64,000 nucleotides of DNA from Acidobacteriota bacterium (GTDB taxonomy: Bacteria; Acidobacteriota; Blastocatellia; Pyrinomonadales; Pyrinomonadaceae): the NCBI GenBank assembly GCA_025463135.1, contig JAOAPY010000048.1:1-64000 (forward strand), in the 5' to 3' direction. A program made the position numbers and the translations under genes. Below are positions 46,557 through 56,859 of the stretch, in pieces. Below the pieces are notes generated by a model. The model was given only the letters and a program-made list of their open reading frames with translations. It did no database searches and was not told the origin of the DNA. Each line of letters begins with the position of its first letter. Position 1 is the stretch's first letter.

Positions 46557-49500
46557 TCAGTTCAAATTTGCTTCATCCTCGACCGTCCCTTTGCTTTCAT
46601 CCTGTTTGTAGAGCCAGACACGCAACAGGGAGAGCAGTTGCTCAATATCCAGGGGTTTGGAGATATAGTCCGAAGCGCCGACGTCCAGGCAGTGGTCGCG
46701 GTCCGCTTTCATCGCCTTGGCGGTAAGCGCGATGATCGGAAGTTGCCTGAACTCTTCCATCTGCCGGATGGCCGTGATGGCCTCATAGCCATCCATTTCG
46801 GGCATCATGATATCCATCAATACCGCTTCGATGCCAGGGGTTGCTTTCAACAGCTCGATGCCCTTGTAACCGTTTTCCGCGTGGACCACGTTCATCTTGT
46901 GGACTTCGAGCGCGCTGGTCAGCGCAAAAATATTTCGCACGTCATCATCGACTATCAATACCTTGCGTCCGGCGAGCACGGGGTCGCTGCGGTGAAACTT
47001 CTCGAGCATGCGGCGCTTCGATTCCGGCAGATTCTCTTCGATCCGATGCAGGAACAGAGCAGTCTCGGCCAGCAATCGTTCCGGAGAGTTGGCCTCCTTA
47101 ATGATGACCGCATCGGCCACTTTCTTCAGATGTGATTCCTCTTTTCGCGTCAAGTCTTTGCCCGTGTAAACAATGATCGGCAAATCGCGTTGTCCCAGGT
47201 CCTTCTGCAGTTTCTCGATCAATTCAAAGCCACTCATGTCAGGGAGTCTGAGATCGAGGACCATGCAGTCAAATCTCTCGTCCTTAAGCAGGTCCAACGC
47301 TTCCTGCCCAGTGGCTACGGCTGTCGTCTTTACGTCGCCATTGCCGATTAACTCCACCACACTGAGGCGTTGTACGTCGTCATCTTCGACCAGCAATAAC
47401 TTTCGTACAGAGCGCTCCGTAAAGTCACGAATACCATCAAAGGCTTTTACCAACTCTTCCTGAGTCACAGGCTTTTGCAGATGGTTGAGTGCACCCTGCT
47501 GCAGGGCCCGTTGGCGTTGTTCCTCGACGCTGATGATGTGCACGGGAATGTGGGAGGTAGCGGCATCATGCTTTAAGCGATCAAGCACATTCCAACCATC
47601 GCGATCCGGCAATTGAATATCGAGCGTGATCGCGGCAGGCTTGTAGCGCTGGACCAGGGCCAGCGCCATCGTGCCGCTGGTCGCGACCAACGCCTTGAAG
47701 CCCTTTTCCCGCGCCATATCTAAAAGAATGCCGGCAAAGCTCATGTCGTCTTCGACGATCAGGACAACGCGGTCACCGTTTTGGATGTCATCACGGTCGT
47801 CCAGGATCGGATTGCCGTCACTGGAGAGCGTGTTTTCACTGCGGACGGTTTCGACCGGCGTCCACGCTGCCTCGATTTCCCGAGCTCGCGACTTGCTGAT
47901 GCGCGTGGTGGACGGCGCAGTGGTTGCTCCGGCGGGCACATAGTTGCGCGGCAGGTAGAAGGTGAACGTGCTTCCCTTGCCTGGCGTGCTGACGACCCGA
48001 ATCTCGCCACCGAGCAAGCGGGCAATCTCGCGGCTGATGGAAAGCCCCAGACCGGTTCCGCCGTACTTTCGACTGGTGGTACCGTCGGCCTGTTGAAAGG
48101 CCTCAAAGATGATCCGCTGTTTGTCGGTGGGAATGCCGATGCCCGTGTCGATCACAGAGAATGCCACTACCTCGCCCGCGCGATTCAATGAGTCGAGATG
48201 ATAGGTTTCATCCACCGGCGCCGGTGCGATGTTCAGGACGACCTTTCCTTCTTCAGTAAACTTGAACGCATTCGAAAGCAGATTCATTAATATCTGCTGC
48301 AAGCGCTTGTCATCGGTGCGAACGGCCTCAGGCAGTGCCTCAGAGCGTTCGATATCAAACTCGAGATCCTTGTCCTGGGCCAACTGGTGAAAGCTTCGTT
48401 CCAATTGCTCAGTGACATCGGAAATCGAAACCTCGGACACTTCGATGCCCATCATTCCGGATTCAATCTTGGACAAATCGAGAATGTCATTAATCAGCGA
48501 CAGCAGATCCGATCCGGATGAGTGGATGGTCTCTGCAAACCGGACTTGCTTAAGCGTAAGATTCTCGTCGTTGTTTTCCGCGAGCTGCCGCGAAAGAATC
48601 AACATACTGTTGAGCGGCGTGCGCAGTTCGTGCGACATGTTGGCGAAAAACTCTGACTTGTATTTCGAGGTCAGGGCCAGCTGTTCCGCCTTTTCTTCCA
48701 TCTCCCAGCGCGCCTCTTCGACCTCGCGGTTCTTGGCTTCCACTTCCGCTTTCTGTCGCGCCAGCAGTGCTGCCTTCTCCTGCAGCTGTTCATTGGTTTG
48801 CTGCAATTCTTCCTGCTGACTCTTCAATAATTCTTCGGACTCGCGCAGCGATTCGGCCTGCTGCTCGAGCTGTTCGTTGGTTTTCTTCAGCTCGTCCTGC
48901 TGGCTCTGCAGTTCCGCGGCCAGCGACTGGGACTGTTGCAGAAGATCTTCTGTACGCGTGTTGGCGGCAATCGTGTTCAGCACGATACCGATACTCTCAG
49001 TCAGTTGATCGAGGAACGTTAAGTGTGTATCGCTGAACGTCTGGAAGGTGGAAAGTTCGATCACGGCTTTCACGTCACCTTCGAACAGCACCGGCAGTAC
49101 CACGATATTGTTCGGCGGCGCTTCGCCCAGTCCTGAAGAAACATACACGTAATTGTTGGGAACATTCGTTACCAGAATCCTTTCGCGTTCTACCGTGCAT
49201 TGTCCCACCAGGCCTTCGCCCGCATGGAATTCGTTGGCCAGGTTCTTGCGCTTTTTGTAGGCATAACCCCCAAGCAATTTCATCAGTGGTTGTGCATCGG
49301 CGCTCGAGTTTACATAGAAGACCCCCTGCTGGGCATCCACCAGTGGCGCAAGTTCAGAGAGCACCATTTGCGCAACGGTGGTCATGTCGCGCTGGCCCTG
49401 CAGCATGCGTGTAAAGCGGGCCAGATTGGTTTTCAACCAATCCTGTTCCATGTTCTTCTGTGTGGTGTCCTTGAGATTCAAAATCATCTCGTTGATGTTG

Positions 49501-52409
49501 TCCTTCAGCGCCGCAACTTCGCCCTGCGCTTCGACCGTAATTGATCGAGTCAGGTCTCCCTTAGTCACAGCGGTGGAAACTTCGGCGATTGCGCGTACCT
49601 GCGTGGTCAGATTGGCCGCCAGCCCATTCACGTTATCGGTCAGGTCGCGCCACGTTCCCGCCGCGCCGGGGACGTTGGCCTGGCCTCCCAGCTTACCTTC
49701 GACGCCCACCTCGCGGGCCACCGATGTAACCTGGTCGGCAAAGGTCGCGAGCGTATCGGTCATGTTGTTAATGGTGTCGGCGAGCTCGGCGATTTCACCC
49801 TTCGCTTCCACGGTCAGTTTGCGCTCAAGGTCGCCGTTGGCCACGGCGGTAACCACGCGGGCGATACCGCGCACCTGGTCGGTCAGGTTGCTGGCCATCG
49901 AGTTCACGTTGTCGGTTAAGTCTTTCCACGTTCCCGCGACTCCGCGCACGTCCGCCTGGCCGCCGAGTTTTCCTTCCGTACCTACTTCGCGCGCCACGCG
50001 CGTTACTTCCGACGCGAACGAATTCAATTGATCCACCATCGTGTTGATGGTGTTTTTCAGTTCCAGAATTTCGCCTTTCACGTCCACCGTGATCTTCTTC
50101 GAAAGATCGCCGTTGGCCACCGCCGTCGTTACGTCGGCGATGTTTCGCACCTGACCTGTCAGGTTGCTGGCCATCGAGTTCACGTTGTCCGTTAGATCCT
50201 TCCACGTGCCGGCCACACCGCGTACGTCCGCCTGCCCACCCAGTTTTCCTTCCGTGCCTACTTCGCGCGCTACGCGCGTTACTTCCGAGGCGAACGAGTT
50301 CAATTGATCCACCATCGTATTGATGGTGTTCTTCAGTTCCAGAATCTCGCCCTTTACGTCCACCGTGATCTTCTTCGAAAGGTCGCCGTTGGCCACCGCC
50401 GTCGTCACTTCGGCGATGTTACGCACCTGTCCCGTCAGATTGCCGGCCATGAAATTCACGTTGTCAGTCAGATCTTTCCACGTGCCGGCGACGCCCATCA
50501 CCTGCGCCTGGCCGCCGAGTCGTCCTTCCGTACCTACCTCGCGGGCCACGCGCGTAACTTCCGAAGCAAACGAGCTGAGCTGGTCCACCATCGTGTTGAT
50601 GGTATTTTTTAGTTCCAGGATTTCACCCTTCACGTCGACCGTGATCTTTTTCGAAAGGTCACCGTTAGCTACTGCCGTGGTCACTTCCGCGATGTTGCGC
50701 ACCTGACTGGTCAGGTTGCCGGCCATGAAATTCACGCTGTCAGTAAGATCCTTCCAGGTACCAGCCACGCCGCGCACATCGGCCTGGCCACCCAGCTCAC
50801 CTTCAGTTCCCACTTCGCGAGCCACGCGCGTCACTTCCGAGGCAAATCCGTTGAGCTGGTCCACCATGGTGTTGATAGTGTTTTTTAGTTCGAGAATCTC
50901 CCCGCGCACATCCACTGTAATCTTCTTGGATAAGTCACCATTGGCCACTGCGGTGGTCACTTCGGCGATGTTGCGCACCTGCCCGGTAAGATTTCCGGCC
51001 ATCAGGTTCACGCTGTCAGTGAGATCCTTCCAGGTTCCCGCCACGCCCTTCACATCCGCCTGGCCGCCGAGTTTTCCTTCCGATCCGACTTCGCGCGCCA
51101 CGCGCGTTACTTCCGACGCGAAACCGTTCAGCTGGTCCACCATCGTGTTGATCGTATCTTTGAGTTCCAGGATCTCGCCCTTCACGTCGACTGTGATTTT
51201 TTTGGAAAGGTCGCCATTGGCCACTGCCGTAGTCACCTCAGCGATGTTGCGTACCTGACCGGTAAGATTGCCGGCCATGAAATTTACGTTGTCAGTCAGA
51301 TCTTTCCACGTTCCCGCTACACCGATCACCTGTGCCTGACCGCCGAGTTTTCCTTCCGTACCAACCTCGCGCGCCACGCGCGTTACTTCCGACGCGAACG
51401 AATTCAATTGATCCACCATCGTGTTGATGGTGTTCTTCAGTTCCAGAATCTCGCCCTTCACGTCCACCGTGATCTTCTTCGAAAGGTCGCCGTTGGCCAC
51501 CGCCGTCGTTACGTCGGCGATGTTTCGCACCTGCCCCGTCAGGTTGCTGGCCATCGAGTTCACGTTGTCTGTTAGATCCTTCCAGGTGCCGGCCACACCG
51601 CGTACGTCGGCCTGGCCACCCAGCTTGCCCTCAGTACCCACCTCTCTCGCTACGCGTGTTACTTCCGAGGCGAACGAGTTCAACTGGTCCACCATCGTGT
51701 TGATGGTGTTCTTCAGTTCCAGAATCTCGCCTTTCACGTCCACCGTGATCTTCTTCGAGAGGTCGCCGTTGGCCACCGCCGTCGTCACTTCCGCGATGTT
51801 GCGCACCTGGCTGGTCAGGTTGCTGGCCATGGAGTTGACGCTGTCGGTGAGGTCTTTCCAGGTGCCGGCAACCCCTTTGACCTGGGCCTCGCCGCCCAGT
51901 TTGCCTTCCGTACCTACTTCGCGCGCCACGCGCGTAACTTCCGAGGCAAACGAGCTAAGCTGGTCCACCATCGCATTAACGATTTTAACCGTGCGCAGGA
52001 ACTCGCCCTTCAGCGGTCTTTCATCAACTTGTAGCGCCATGCGCTCCGAAAGATCGCCGTTGGCTACTGCTCCAATCACGCGCGCCATTTCGCTGGTCGG
52101 GCGCGCCATGTCGTCGATGAGCAGGTTCGTCGAGTCAACCAGACGAAGCCATGATCCTGACGCCGCCGGCACAGCCGCGCGGTGCATGATCTTTCCTTCT
52201 TTGCCGACCACGCGGCTGACGCGTTCTATTTCTTTCGCGGTCCTATCGCTCAACTCAATAATGTCGTTGAGCGTGTCGGCGATTTTGCCCGCCTCGCCCG
52301 TCCACTCGCCAGGCAATCTGACGGAAAAGTCGCCCTTCTTAAATGCTACCAGAGCCTTCAGCAGCAACTTTGTATTCAAAGAGTCGGATGTCAGGTTTTG
52401 AGTTCGCAT
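46557..52409 (-). CDS. Giant poly-HAMP hybrid histidine kinase (Nik1-like)
   Basis: The 1950-residue soluble kinase starts with eleven HAMP-type repeat units: unit 1 (1-113), unit 2 (114-210), eight 92-residue units (211-946) built on [20 protein letters not shown], and a last partial unit (from 947). Then follow a GAF domain (about 1010-1150), a long coiled coil, HisKA with His in [14 protein letters not shown], HATPase ([16 protein letters not shown]) and three receivers (acceptor Asp in [23 protein letters not shown] and [12 protein letters not shown]). No membrane segment is present. The layout resembles fungal group III kinases (Nik1/Os-1), whose HAMP arrays sense osmotic stress, but with about twice as many units. 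AAGGAA precedes the start. It is likely the first gene of a pair with the hybrid kinase at 44308. Confidence 0.95.
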   Translation of the reverse strand: MRTQNLTSDSLNTKLLLKALVAFKKGDFSVRLPGEWTGEAGKIADTLNDIIELSDRTAKEIERVSRVVGKEGKIMHRAAVPAASGSWLRLVDSTNLLIDDMARPTSEMARVIGAVANGDLSERMALQVDERPLKGEFLRTVKIVNAMVDQLSSFASEVTRVAREVGTEGKLGGEAQVKGVAGTWKDLTDSVNSMASNLTSQVRNIAEVTTAVANGDLSKKITVDVKGEILELKNTINTMVDQLNSFASEVTRVAREVGTEGKLGGQADVRGVAGTWKDLTDNVNSMASNLTGQVRNIADVTTAVANGDLSKKITVDVKGEILELKNTINTMVDQLNSFASEVTRVAREVGTEGKLGGQAQVIGVAGTWKDLTDNVNFMAGNLTGQVRNIAEVTTAVANGDLSKKITVDVKGEILELKDTINTMVDQLNGFASEVTRVAREVGSEGKLGGQADVKGVAGTWKDLTDSVNLMAGNLTGQVRNIAEVTTAVANGDLSKKITVDVRGEILELKNTINTMVDQLNGFASEVTRVAREVGTEGELGGQADVRGVAGTWKDLTDSVNFMAGNLTSQVRNIAEVTTAVANGDLSKKITVDVKGEILELKNTINTMVDQLSSFASEVTRVAREVGTEGRLGGQAQVMGVAGTWKDLTDNVNFMAGNLTGQVRNIAEVTTAVANGDLSKKITVDVKGEILELKNTINTMVDQLNSFASEVTRVAREVGTEGKLGGQADVRGVAGTWKDLTDNVNSMASNLTGQVRNIADVTTAVANGDLSKKITVDVKGEILELKNTINTMVDQLNSFASEVTRVAREVGTEGKLGGQADVRGVAGTWKDLTDNVNSMASNLTDQVRGIARVVTAVANGDLERKLTVEAKGEIAELADTINNMTDTLATFADQVTSVAREVGVEGKLGGQANVPGAAGTWRDLTDNVNGLAANLTTQVRAIAEVSTAVTKGDLTRSITVEAQGEVAALKDNINEMILNLKDTTQKNMEQDWLKTNLARFTRMLQGQRDMTTVAQMVLSELAPLVDAQQGVFYVNSSADAQPLMKLLGGYAYKKRKNLANEFHAGEGLVGQCTVERERILVTNVPNNYVYVSSGLGEAPPNNIVVLPVLFEGDVKAVIELSTFQTFSDTHLTFLDQLTESIGIVLNTIAANTRTEDLLQQSQSLAAELQSQQDELKKTNEQLEQQAESLRESEELLKSQQEELQQTNEQLQEKAALLARQKAEVEAKNREVEEARWEMEEKAEQLALTSKYKSEFFANMSHELRTPLNSMLILSRQLAENNDENLTLKQVRFAETIHSSGSDLLSLINDILDLSKIESGMMGIEVSEVSISDVTEQLERSFHQLAQDKDLEFDIERSEALPEAVRTDDKRLQQILMNLLSNAFKFTEEGKVVLNIAPAPVDETYHLDSLNRAGEVVAFSVIDTGIGIPTDKQRIIFEAFQQADGTTSRKYGGTGLGLSISREIARLLGGEIRVVSTPGKGSTFTFYLPRNYVPAGATTAPSTTRISKSRAREIEAAWTPVETVRSENTLSSDGNPILDDRDDIQNGDRVVLIVEDDMSFAGILLDMAREKGFKALVATSGTMALALVQRYKPAAITLDIQLPDRDGWNVLDRLKHDAATSHIPVHIISVEEQRQRALQQGALNHLQKPVTQEELVKAFDGIRDFTERSVRKLLLVEDDDVQRLSVVELIGNGDVKTTAVATGQEALDLLKDERFDCMVLDLRLPDMSGFELIEKLQKDLGQRDLPIIVYTGKDLTRKEESHLKKVADAVIIKEANSPERLLAETALFLHRIEENLPESKRRMLEKFHRSDPVLAGRKVLIVDDDVRNIFALTSALEVHKMNVVHAENGYKGIELLKATPGIEAVLMDIMMPEMDGYEAITAIRQMEEFRQLPIIALTAKAMKADRDHCLDVGASDYISKPLDIEQLLSLLRVWLYKQDESKGTVEDEANLN
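49572..51779 (-). repeat. Eight tandem 276-bp HAMP-coding repeats
   Basis: Eight in-frame units of 92 codons encode residues 211-946 of the poly-HAMP kinase. Seven are nearly identical and the eighth has diverged. At this level of DNA identity the array is prone to expansion or contraction by recombination, and to collapse in assembly from short reads. Confidence 0.92.
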
Positions 52410-52926
52410 GTTTCCTTCCCCGTTTGTATTGAAGATGTGAAAAAGTTGGGCCCGAAGTCACGGAAAAACGGCCGCGAATGTAAGTCCGAACGGTCCACTC
52501 CCAAGACGGGAAGAGACTGCGGTCTACAAGAGACCGCTTAAAAGCAGTTTGGGGGAAAATCCGAATTGGGGGATGGCGTACGGTAACGTACCGTCTGCAG
52601 AACTAGTTTATACAGAGCTTGGGTTCAGTTGTAAACATTCTTTCCCGGGCAGCGGTCGCCCAGGAGCAATAGCGCCCGTGAGTCTTGCGAGTAGGAGGGC
52701 CAGCGTCTACAACCAGGATGTGCGGCTTGGGTTGTATTTTCGTTATGATTCTCTCGCCCGGGCTCGTATCTGTTGACCAAGTCCGTTATCTCGTCTAGTG
52801 TCGCCAACGTTGGGTGATTTTCCGATTATCCAACCTGGATGTCCACCCGCGGTCGCGGGTTGAAGACCGATTTTTATAGCTTTTAGTACTTTGAGGTCGA
52901 TAGCCCCTAATCTGAGAATTCACGAG
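52410..52926. other. Divergent intergenic region
   Basis: This 517-bp region lies between the start of the poly-HAMP kinase and the receiver gene at 52927. It must hold both promoters, but none stands out. A 7-bp hairpin (ACCCGCG-GT-CGCGGGT) lies at 52845-52860. Short open frames show no recognisable motif. Confidence 0.45.
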
Positions 52927-53328
52927 ATGTCGACAGAACTCACCGCGCCGCTGTCAATCACTGTCCGTCCGACGATACTGGTGGTCGATGACTTTGACGA
53001 TACTCGCTGGCTTCTAAGAACCTGGCTCGAGCGACGAGGCTTTCGAGTCATTGAAGCTGAAAACGGTCTCGAAGCTGTCAGCGAAGCTCAAAGCGGATCT
53101 CCCGACCTGATTATTATGGATTTGGAAATGCCGGAGCTCGATGGACTGGGGGCCACCCGCCAAATTCGCGAGCTTGCGGAACTGGCGGGCGTGCCAATCG
53201 TTGCCGTCTCGGCCTACGGTGCGGAACAGTTTCGTGGACTGGCACTGCAGGCCGGCTGCAATGAATATGTTTCCACACCATTTGAACCGGCGGAACTCGA
53301 ACGTCTCATTCGTTCGTACGTGCATTGA
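52927..53328 (+). CDS. Single receiver protein with altered conserved Lys
   Basis: Start placed at the ATG at 52927; a TTG at 52891 would add 12 residues that do not resemble a receiver. The 133-residue domain has ILVVDDFDD, acceptor D65 (LIIMDLEMPELDG) and Ser in VSAYG. The conserved Lys before Pro is replaced by Thr (EYVSTPFEP), which normally weakens phosphorylation-driven switching. No output domain is present. The family B hairpin repeat begins immediately after the stop codon. Confidence 0.9.
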   Translation: MSTELTAPLSITVRPTILVVDDFDDTRWLLRTWLERRGFRVIEAENGLEAVSEAQSGSPDLIIMDLEMPELDGLGATRQIRELAELAGVPIVAVSAYGAEQFRGLALQAGCNEYVSTPFEPAELERLIRSYVH

Positions 53329-53358
53329 CTTCCTGGGACCGCACGCATCCTGCGTGCT
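53329..53358 (+). repeat. Dispersed hairpin repeat (family B), copy 2
   Basis: Identical over 30 bp to 61206-61235 and sharing the core of 44277-44300. It has a GCACGCA-TCC-TGCGTGC hairpin and starts at the base after the receiver gene's stop codon. Confidence 0.9.
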
Positions 53359-53510
53359 TCCACTTAACCAGCCGCTCATCTGACATGGACTTCTCAAGCT
53401 GCGATGTTTATTGACATCAACTCCTTTATCTCTTAAGTTCGCCCTGCACAAATTAGCTGATTCTCCCCTGGCCAACATTCGGAGTAATCCGGAGTATTCC
53501 AAAGACCTCG

Positions 53511-54239
53511 ATGATTAACCGGAAAACTTTTGCCGTATTGTTTCTAGTCCTGGCCCAGGCAGCACTATCAAGCGCCCAGGAACGGACTTGTAAAGCAAAA
53601 CTGGCGGACCTACCCAACGCTCCGGAACTGAGTGGCTTTCGTTTGGGTATGACGCCCGATCAGGTCAAGGCCCGCGTGCCCCAGGTAAAGTTTGGCCACG
53701 CCAATGAATTCGGTGTGTCCAAAACCAGTATCAATCCCGACTTTGATCCACGGATCGACAAGACCAACTTCACAGATGTTCGCACTGTTTCGCTGGATTT
53801 TCTTGACGGCCAGCTGACTTCGCTTTGGATTGGTTACGAGGGCACCTTTAAATGGAAAACCGCCGAGGAATTCGTCAAAGGTGTCTCGCACGATCTGGCG
53901 CTACCGGATGAATGGACCACCAGGGGCCGGAATCAACTGCTCACGTGTGGCGATTTTCAGTTAAGTGTGAGCACGATCGCCGGCGGCCCAAGCCTGCGAA
54001 TCGTTGATCTGCAGGCCGAGGAGACAATAGCGGCGCGGCGGCAGGCCAAAGAGGACGAGGTCGAAGCTACACCAGCCGCAGACGAGGCGGTACCAGTCGT
54101 CGGTGACACACGCAAAAAGGTCTATTATCAGAAAGACTGCGAAGCATTGAAAACTATTCCAGAGAAGAGTCGAATCGCATTTGATAGCGACAAGGAAGCA
54201 GAGAAAGCAGGCTTCAAACGAGCCGAGAGTTGCCAGTAG
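53511..54239 (+). CDS. Exported protein of unknown function with C-terminal Cys motif
   Basis: The 242-residue protein has a signal peptide (FAVLFLVLAQAALSSAQ, cleavage near residue 23) and a middle domain containing FRLGMTPDQVKARVP, a pattern common in exported proteins of this phylum. Its C-terminal segment, YYQKDCEALKTIPEKSRIAF then AEKAGFKRAESC, matches the small Cys motif found in Ada-like metal-binding and nuclease tails. The function is unknown. A TTGACA hexamer at 53411 could be part of its promoter, but the matching -10 is weak. Confidence 0.75.
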   Translation: MINRKTFAVLFLVLAQAALSSAQERTCKAKLADLPNAPELSGFRLGMTPDQVKARVPQVKFGHANEFGVSKTSINPDFDPRIDKTNFTDVRTVSLDFLDGQLTSLWIGYEGTFKWKTAEEFVKGVSHDLALPDEWTTRGRNQLLTCGDFQLSVSTIAGGPSLRIVDLQAEETIAARRQAKEDEVEATPAADEAVPVVGDTRKKVYYQKDCEALKTIPEKSRIAFDSDKEAEKAGFKRAESCQ

Positions 54240-54419
54240 GAATACTCTGGGTAATTGGCTCGAGATTGTTTGGGCATGGATATCAGTCGATTCTCCCTTT
54301 CAATGTTTGCCTTTGCACCGAAGGGGCAGGCAAAGTTGAGTGAGCCACGTATGTCACCACCCCTTCAATCGTTTGCTAGACAGTCTGCGCAGTGCTAGAT
54401 CCAAAAAGGAGTGCCCTAA

Positions 54420-54851
54420 ATGCTCAAAGAGTTTCGTGACTTTATCGCCCGCGGCAATGTGATCGATCTGGCCGTCGCCGTCGTCATCGGAGCGGCATTT
54501 GGCAGGATTGTCACTTCCCTGGTCGAGGGAGTCATTATGCCGCCCATTGGTTTGCTGCTGGGAAACGTCGACTTTGCCAATTTGTTCATTGACCTTTCAG
54601 GCACCCATCCAGCTACCCTGGCCGATGCGCAAATAAAAGGTCTGCCAGTAATCACCTATGGCGTTTTCCTTAACGACGTGCTCAGCTTTCTGATAATTGC
54701 ATTTGTAGTCTTTCTGGTCATCAAACAACTGAACAAGCGGAAGAAAGTCGAGGCCGCGCCGCTAACCAAAGCATGCCCACACTGCCTCAGCACGATCCCC
54801 TTGGCCGCTACTCGCTGCTCTGGTTGTTGTGGCGAATTACAAAGCGCTTAG
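54420..54851 (+). CDS. mscL: Large-conductance mechanosensitive channel MscL
   Basis: The 143-residue protein starts with [20 protein letters not shown], the amphipathic helix and first membrane segment of MscL ([20 protein letters not shown]), followed by a periplasmic loop and a second membrane segment ([14 protein letters not shown]). The C-terminus adds a zinc-ribbon-like CPHC...CSGCC in place of the usual cytoplasmic helix bundle, as in several other phyla. MscL opens under hypo-osmotic shock to release solutes. AAGGAG (54406-54411) lies 8 nt before the ATG. Confidence 0.96.
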   Translation: MLKEFRDFIARGNVIDLAVAVVIGAAFGRIVTSLVEGVIMPPIGLLLGNVDFANLFIDLSGTHPATLADAQIKGLPVITYGVFLNDVLSFLIIAFVVFLVIKQLNKRKKVEAAPLTKACPHCLSTIPLAATRCSGCCGELQSA

Positions 54852-54868
54852 GCCCGAGTGTACGACAT

Positions 54869-54944
54869 GCTTTAGCTTGTCGTAACGCCGCGACAAACTA
54901 AATTAGCTTGTCGATGGAGTAGGCGACAAACTGAAGTTTGTCGG
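54869..54944. repeat. Nested palindromic repeat (family A), copy 2
   Basis: The segment 54869-54899 is the exact reverse complement of 41946-41976 (31 bp). It is followed by a second GACAAACT-GA-AGTTTGTC hairpin. The copy differs from copy 1 by an insertion between the two hairpins. It lies between mscL and the kinase gene at 54979. Confidence 0.8.
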
Positions 54945-54978
54945 ACCGTTCCTGTCGATCGAGCTTCCAAAACAAACT

Positions 54979-56610
54979 ATGCGCGAGTGTCCCCGCTGCG
55001 AAACCTGTTACGAAGACAACACCATGGTATGCCCTCAGGACGAAGGCAACACCAAGAGTACCCTGCCGGGCTCGTGCCTGCTTTCCCACCGCTATCTACT
55101 CGAGAAACGTTTGGGGCGCGGCGCCATGGGTCAGGTCTATCTCGCTCGAGACCAGAACCTGCTGACCCGACAAGTCGCCGTCAAGACTGTGCGCCCGGAC
55201 GTACTTGTTGACGAGGACCTTCAGGAAGGCGAAGCCGTCGCTCGCTTTGAACGCGAGGCGCGCGCGGCTGCTTCGATTCGACATCCGAACGTGGTGGACG
55301 TGACGGATTTTGGACAAAGCAGCGAAGGAGTCTTGTTCCTGGTGATGGAGTATGTCGAGGGAGAAACGTTGTATCAATTGCTGAGACGTGAAGGCACGCT
55401 CGGCTTACAACGCACCGCCGGCATCATGCAACAAGTCGTCGCGGGCGTCGATGCGGCCCATGACGCCGGCATTCTGCATCGGGATCTTAAGCCGGCCAAT
55501 ATCTTCATCATGCATGCGCGCAAGAAAGCTTCGGGCAGCAGTCTGGGCGGAACGGAAGACGGATTCATTAAGGTCGGTGATTTTGGCCTGGCCAAGATCG
55601 TGAACGTCGACGATTCCGAAAGCACCGCGGGCGGACCGGCCTCGCGCGGAATACTGGGAACACCGGAATATATGGCGCCTGAGCAGATGCAGCCGGGCTT
55701 CAAGCTGGACGCTCGCGCTGATGTCTATGCGCTTGCCTCGATTGCTTATCACATGCTGGGCGGCCGGCCGCCATTTCGCGGTGACATCACGCAGTTGATC
55801 GCTCAGAAACTTACACAGGCGGCGCCGCCACTGACAGGTTTGCGCTCTGATATCTCGGCCGAAGTTGAACGCGCTGTAATGCGCGGACTCGCGCGGGACT
55901 TGAATGATCGTCCGGCCACCGCCGTCGACTGGTTTGAAGAATTTCGCGAGGCCATAGGCGACGTATCGTCGCGTCATGCGGAGGCTGAGTCCCGCCTTGT
56001 CATTCTGGCTCCGGCGGGCTCCGAAGTATACGTCGATGACGAGCGTCATGGCAGCGTCGGTCGTTCCGGTCGAGTGATCCTCACCGCTATGGCGCCTGGC
56101 CGCCACGTTCTGCGCGTGGCACGGTCCGGGGAAAACGACGACGAGCGAGTGATTGAGGTCAGACCTGATGGCGCCGAACAGATCATCCAGGCACAGTTTA
56201 AGAGCGACGTTCCAGGCAACCAGCTCACGCCGTCACAAGGCGGCAGTCTCGACAGTCGCACGGGTGCTCATTCAAGTGTGCCGGAGATTGTTATGTGTAC
56301 ACGCTGTCACGCGCGCTTCGCCGCCGGAGCGAAATTTTGTGGACGCTGCGGTAACACCAGCTTCGAACGTCTTAACACTGCGGCGTCTGTTCCACCAACG
56401 GCCGCGGGGCAGATCGTAACTTGTACGCGCTGCGGCTCTCGCTACCCACCTGCAACAAAGTTTTGCGGCAAGTGCGGTATTCCTATTGGAACGGTTCCAA
56501 TTGATTGGAAGACGCCCAAACCCGTTGAGGTGTTTTGCAAAACTTGCGGCAACAGTTACAACGCCACGACGAAATTCTGCGGTCGCTGCGGCACGGCGAT
56601 AAAGCCGTGA
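54979..56610 (+). CDS. Ser/Thr protein kinase with PEGA domain and zinc ribbons
   Basis: The 543-residue protein opens with a zinc ribbon (CPRCETCYEDNTMVCPQDEG), then a complete eukaryotic-type kinase domain: glycine loop GRGAMG (46-51), K69 in VAVKT, HRDLKPANI, DFGLAK and APEQ. A PEGA domain follows (about 340-400), then three zinc ribbons with the pattern CTRCxxxx...KFCGRCG. No membrane segment is present. Such kinases phosphorylate cytoplasmic proteins; the ribbons probably mediate protein contacts. The family A repeat lies just upstream. With the FHA-kinase at 57965 it forms a small signalling group. Confidence 0.95.
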   Translation: MRECPRCETCYEDNTMVCPQDEGNTKSTLPGSCLLSHRYLLEKRLGRGAMGQVYLARDQNLLTRQVAVKTVRPDVLVDEDLQEGEAVARFEREARAAASIRHPNVVDVTDFGQSSEGVLFLVMEYVEGETLYQLLRREGTLGLQRTAGIMQQVVAGVDAAHDAGILHRDLKPANIFIMHARKKASGSSLGGTEDGFIKVGDFGLAKIVNVDDSESTAGGPASRGILGTPEYMAPEQMQPGFKLDARADVYALASIAYHMLGGRPPFRGDITQLIAQKLTQAAPPLTGLRSDISAEVERAVMRGLARDLNDRPATAVDWFEEFREAIGDVSSRHAEAESRLVILAPAGSEVYVDDERHGSVGRSGRVILTAMAPGRHVLRVARSGENDDERVIEVRPDGAEQIIQAQFKSDVPGNQLTPSQGGSLDSRTGAHSSVPEIVMCTRCHARFAAGAKFCGRCGNTSFERLNTAASVPPTAAGQIVTCTRCGSRYPPATKFCGKCGIPIGTVPIDWKTPKPVEVFCKTCGNSYNATTKFCGRCGTAIKP

Positions 56611-56624
56611 AGAACGGACACGGA

Positions 56625-56765
56625 GAAGGAGAGACACGGAGACGCGGGATTTGCACCACAAGCTGCCAGCTTGTGACCCGTCGCCATGGCGTTCAGCGAA
56701 ATCGCAAGCTGGCAGTTTGCAGTACAAGTCTCCGCGTCGCCCCTTCAGCGCGTCTCCGCGTCTCT
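56625..56765. repeat. Nested inverted repeat element (family E)
   Basis: Outer arms related to GGAGAGACACGGAGACGCGG and its complement (near 56730-56765) enclose ACAAGCTGCCAGCTTGTG and CGCAAGCTGGCAGTTTGC. The GCTGCCAGC core is shared with the dyad at 22551-22609. It lies between two signalling genes and has no coding capacity. Confidence 0.55.
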
Positions 56766-56859
56766 TCGTTCTCCCGGCGCACATCTCGTATAATGCCGCC
56801 GTCACTTTTCGTAGAGCTGCAAACTGATCCTTCCTGCAAACTAGAGTGAACTGATTTCT

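Noticed and set aside
49572-51779. Regular repeats suggesting a CRISPR array
   Set aside because: The 276-bp units are in-frame HAMP codons with no unique spacers. The 23-bp repeats at 9-123 also lack spacers.
51421-52401. Plus-strand open frame of 326 codons
   Set aside because: It is antisense to the HAMP repeats of the kinase at 46557-52409, and its own periodicity mirrors those repeats. It has no ribosome binding site or family motif.
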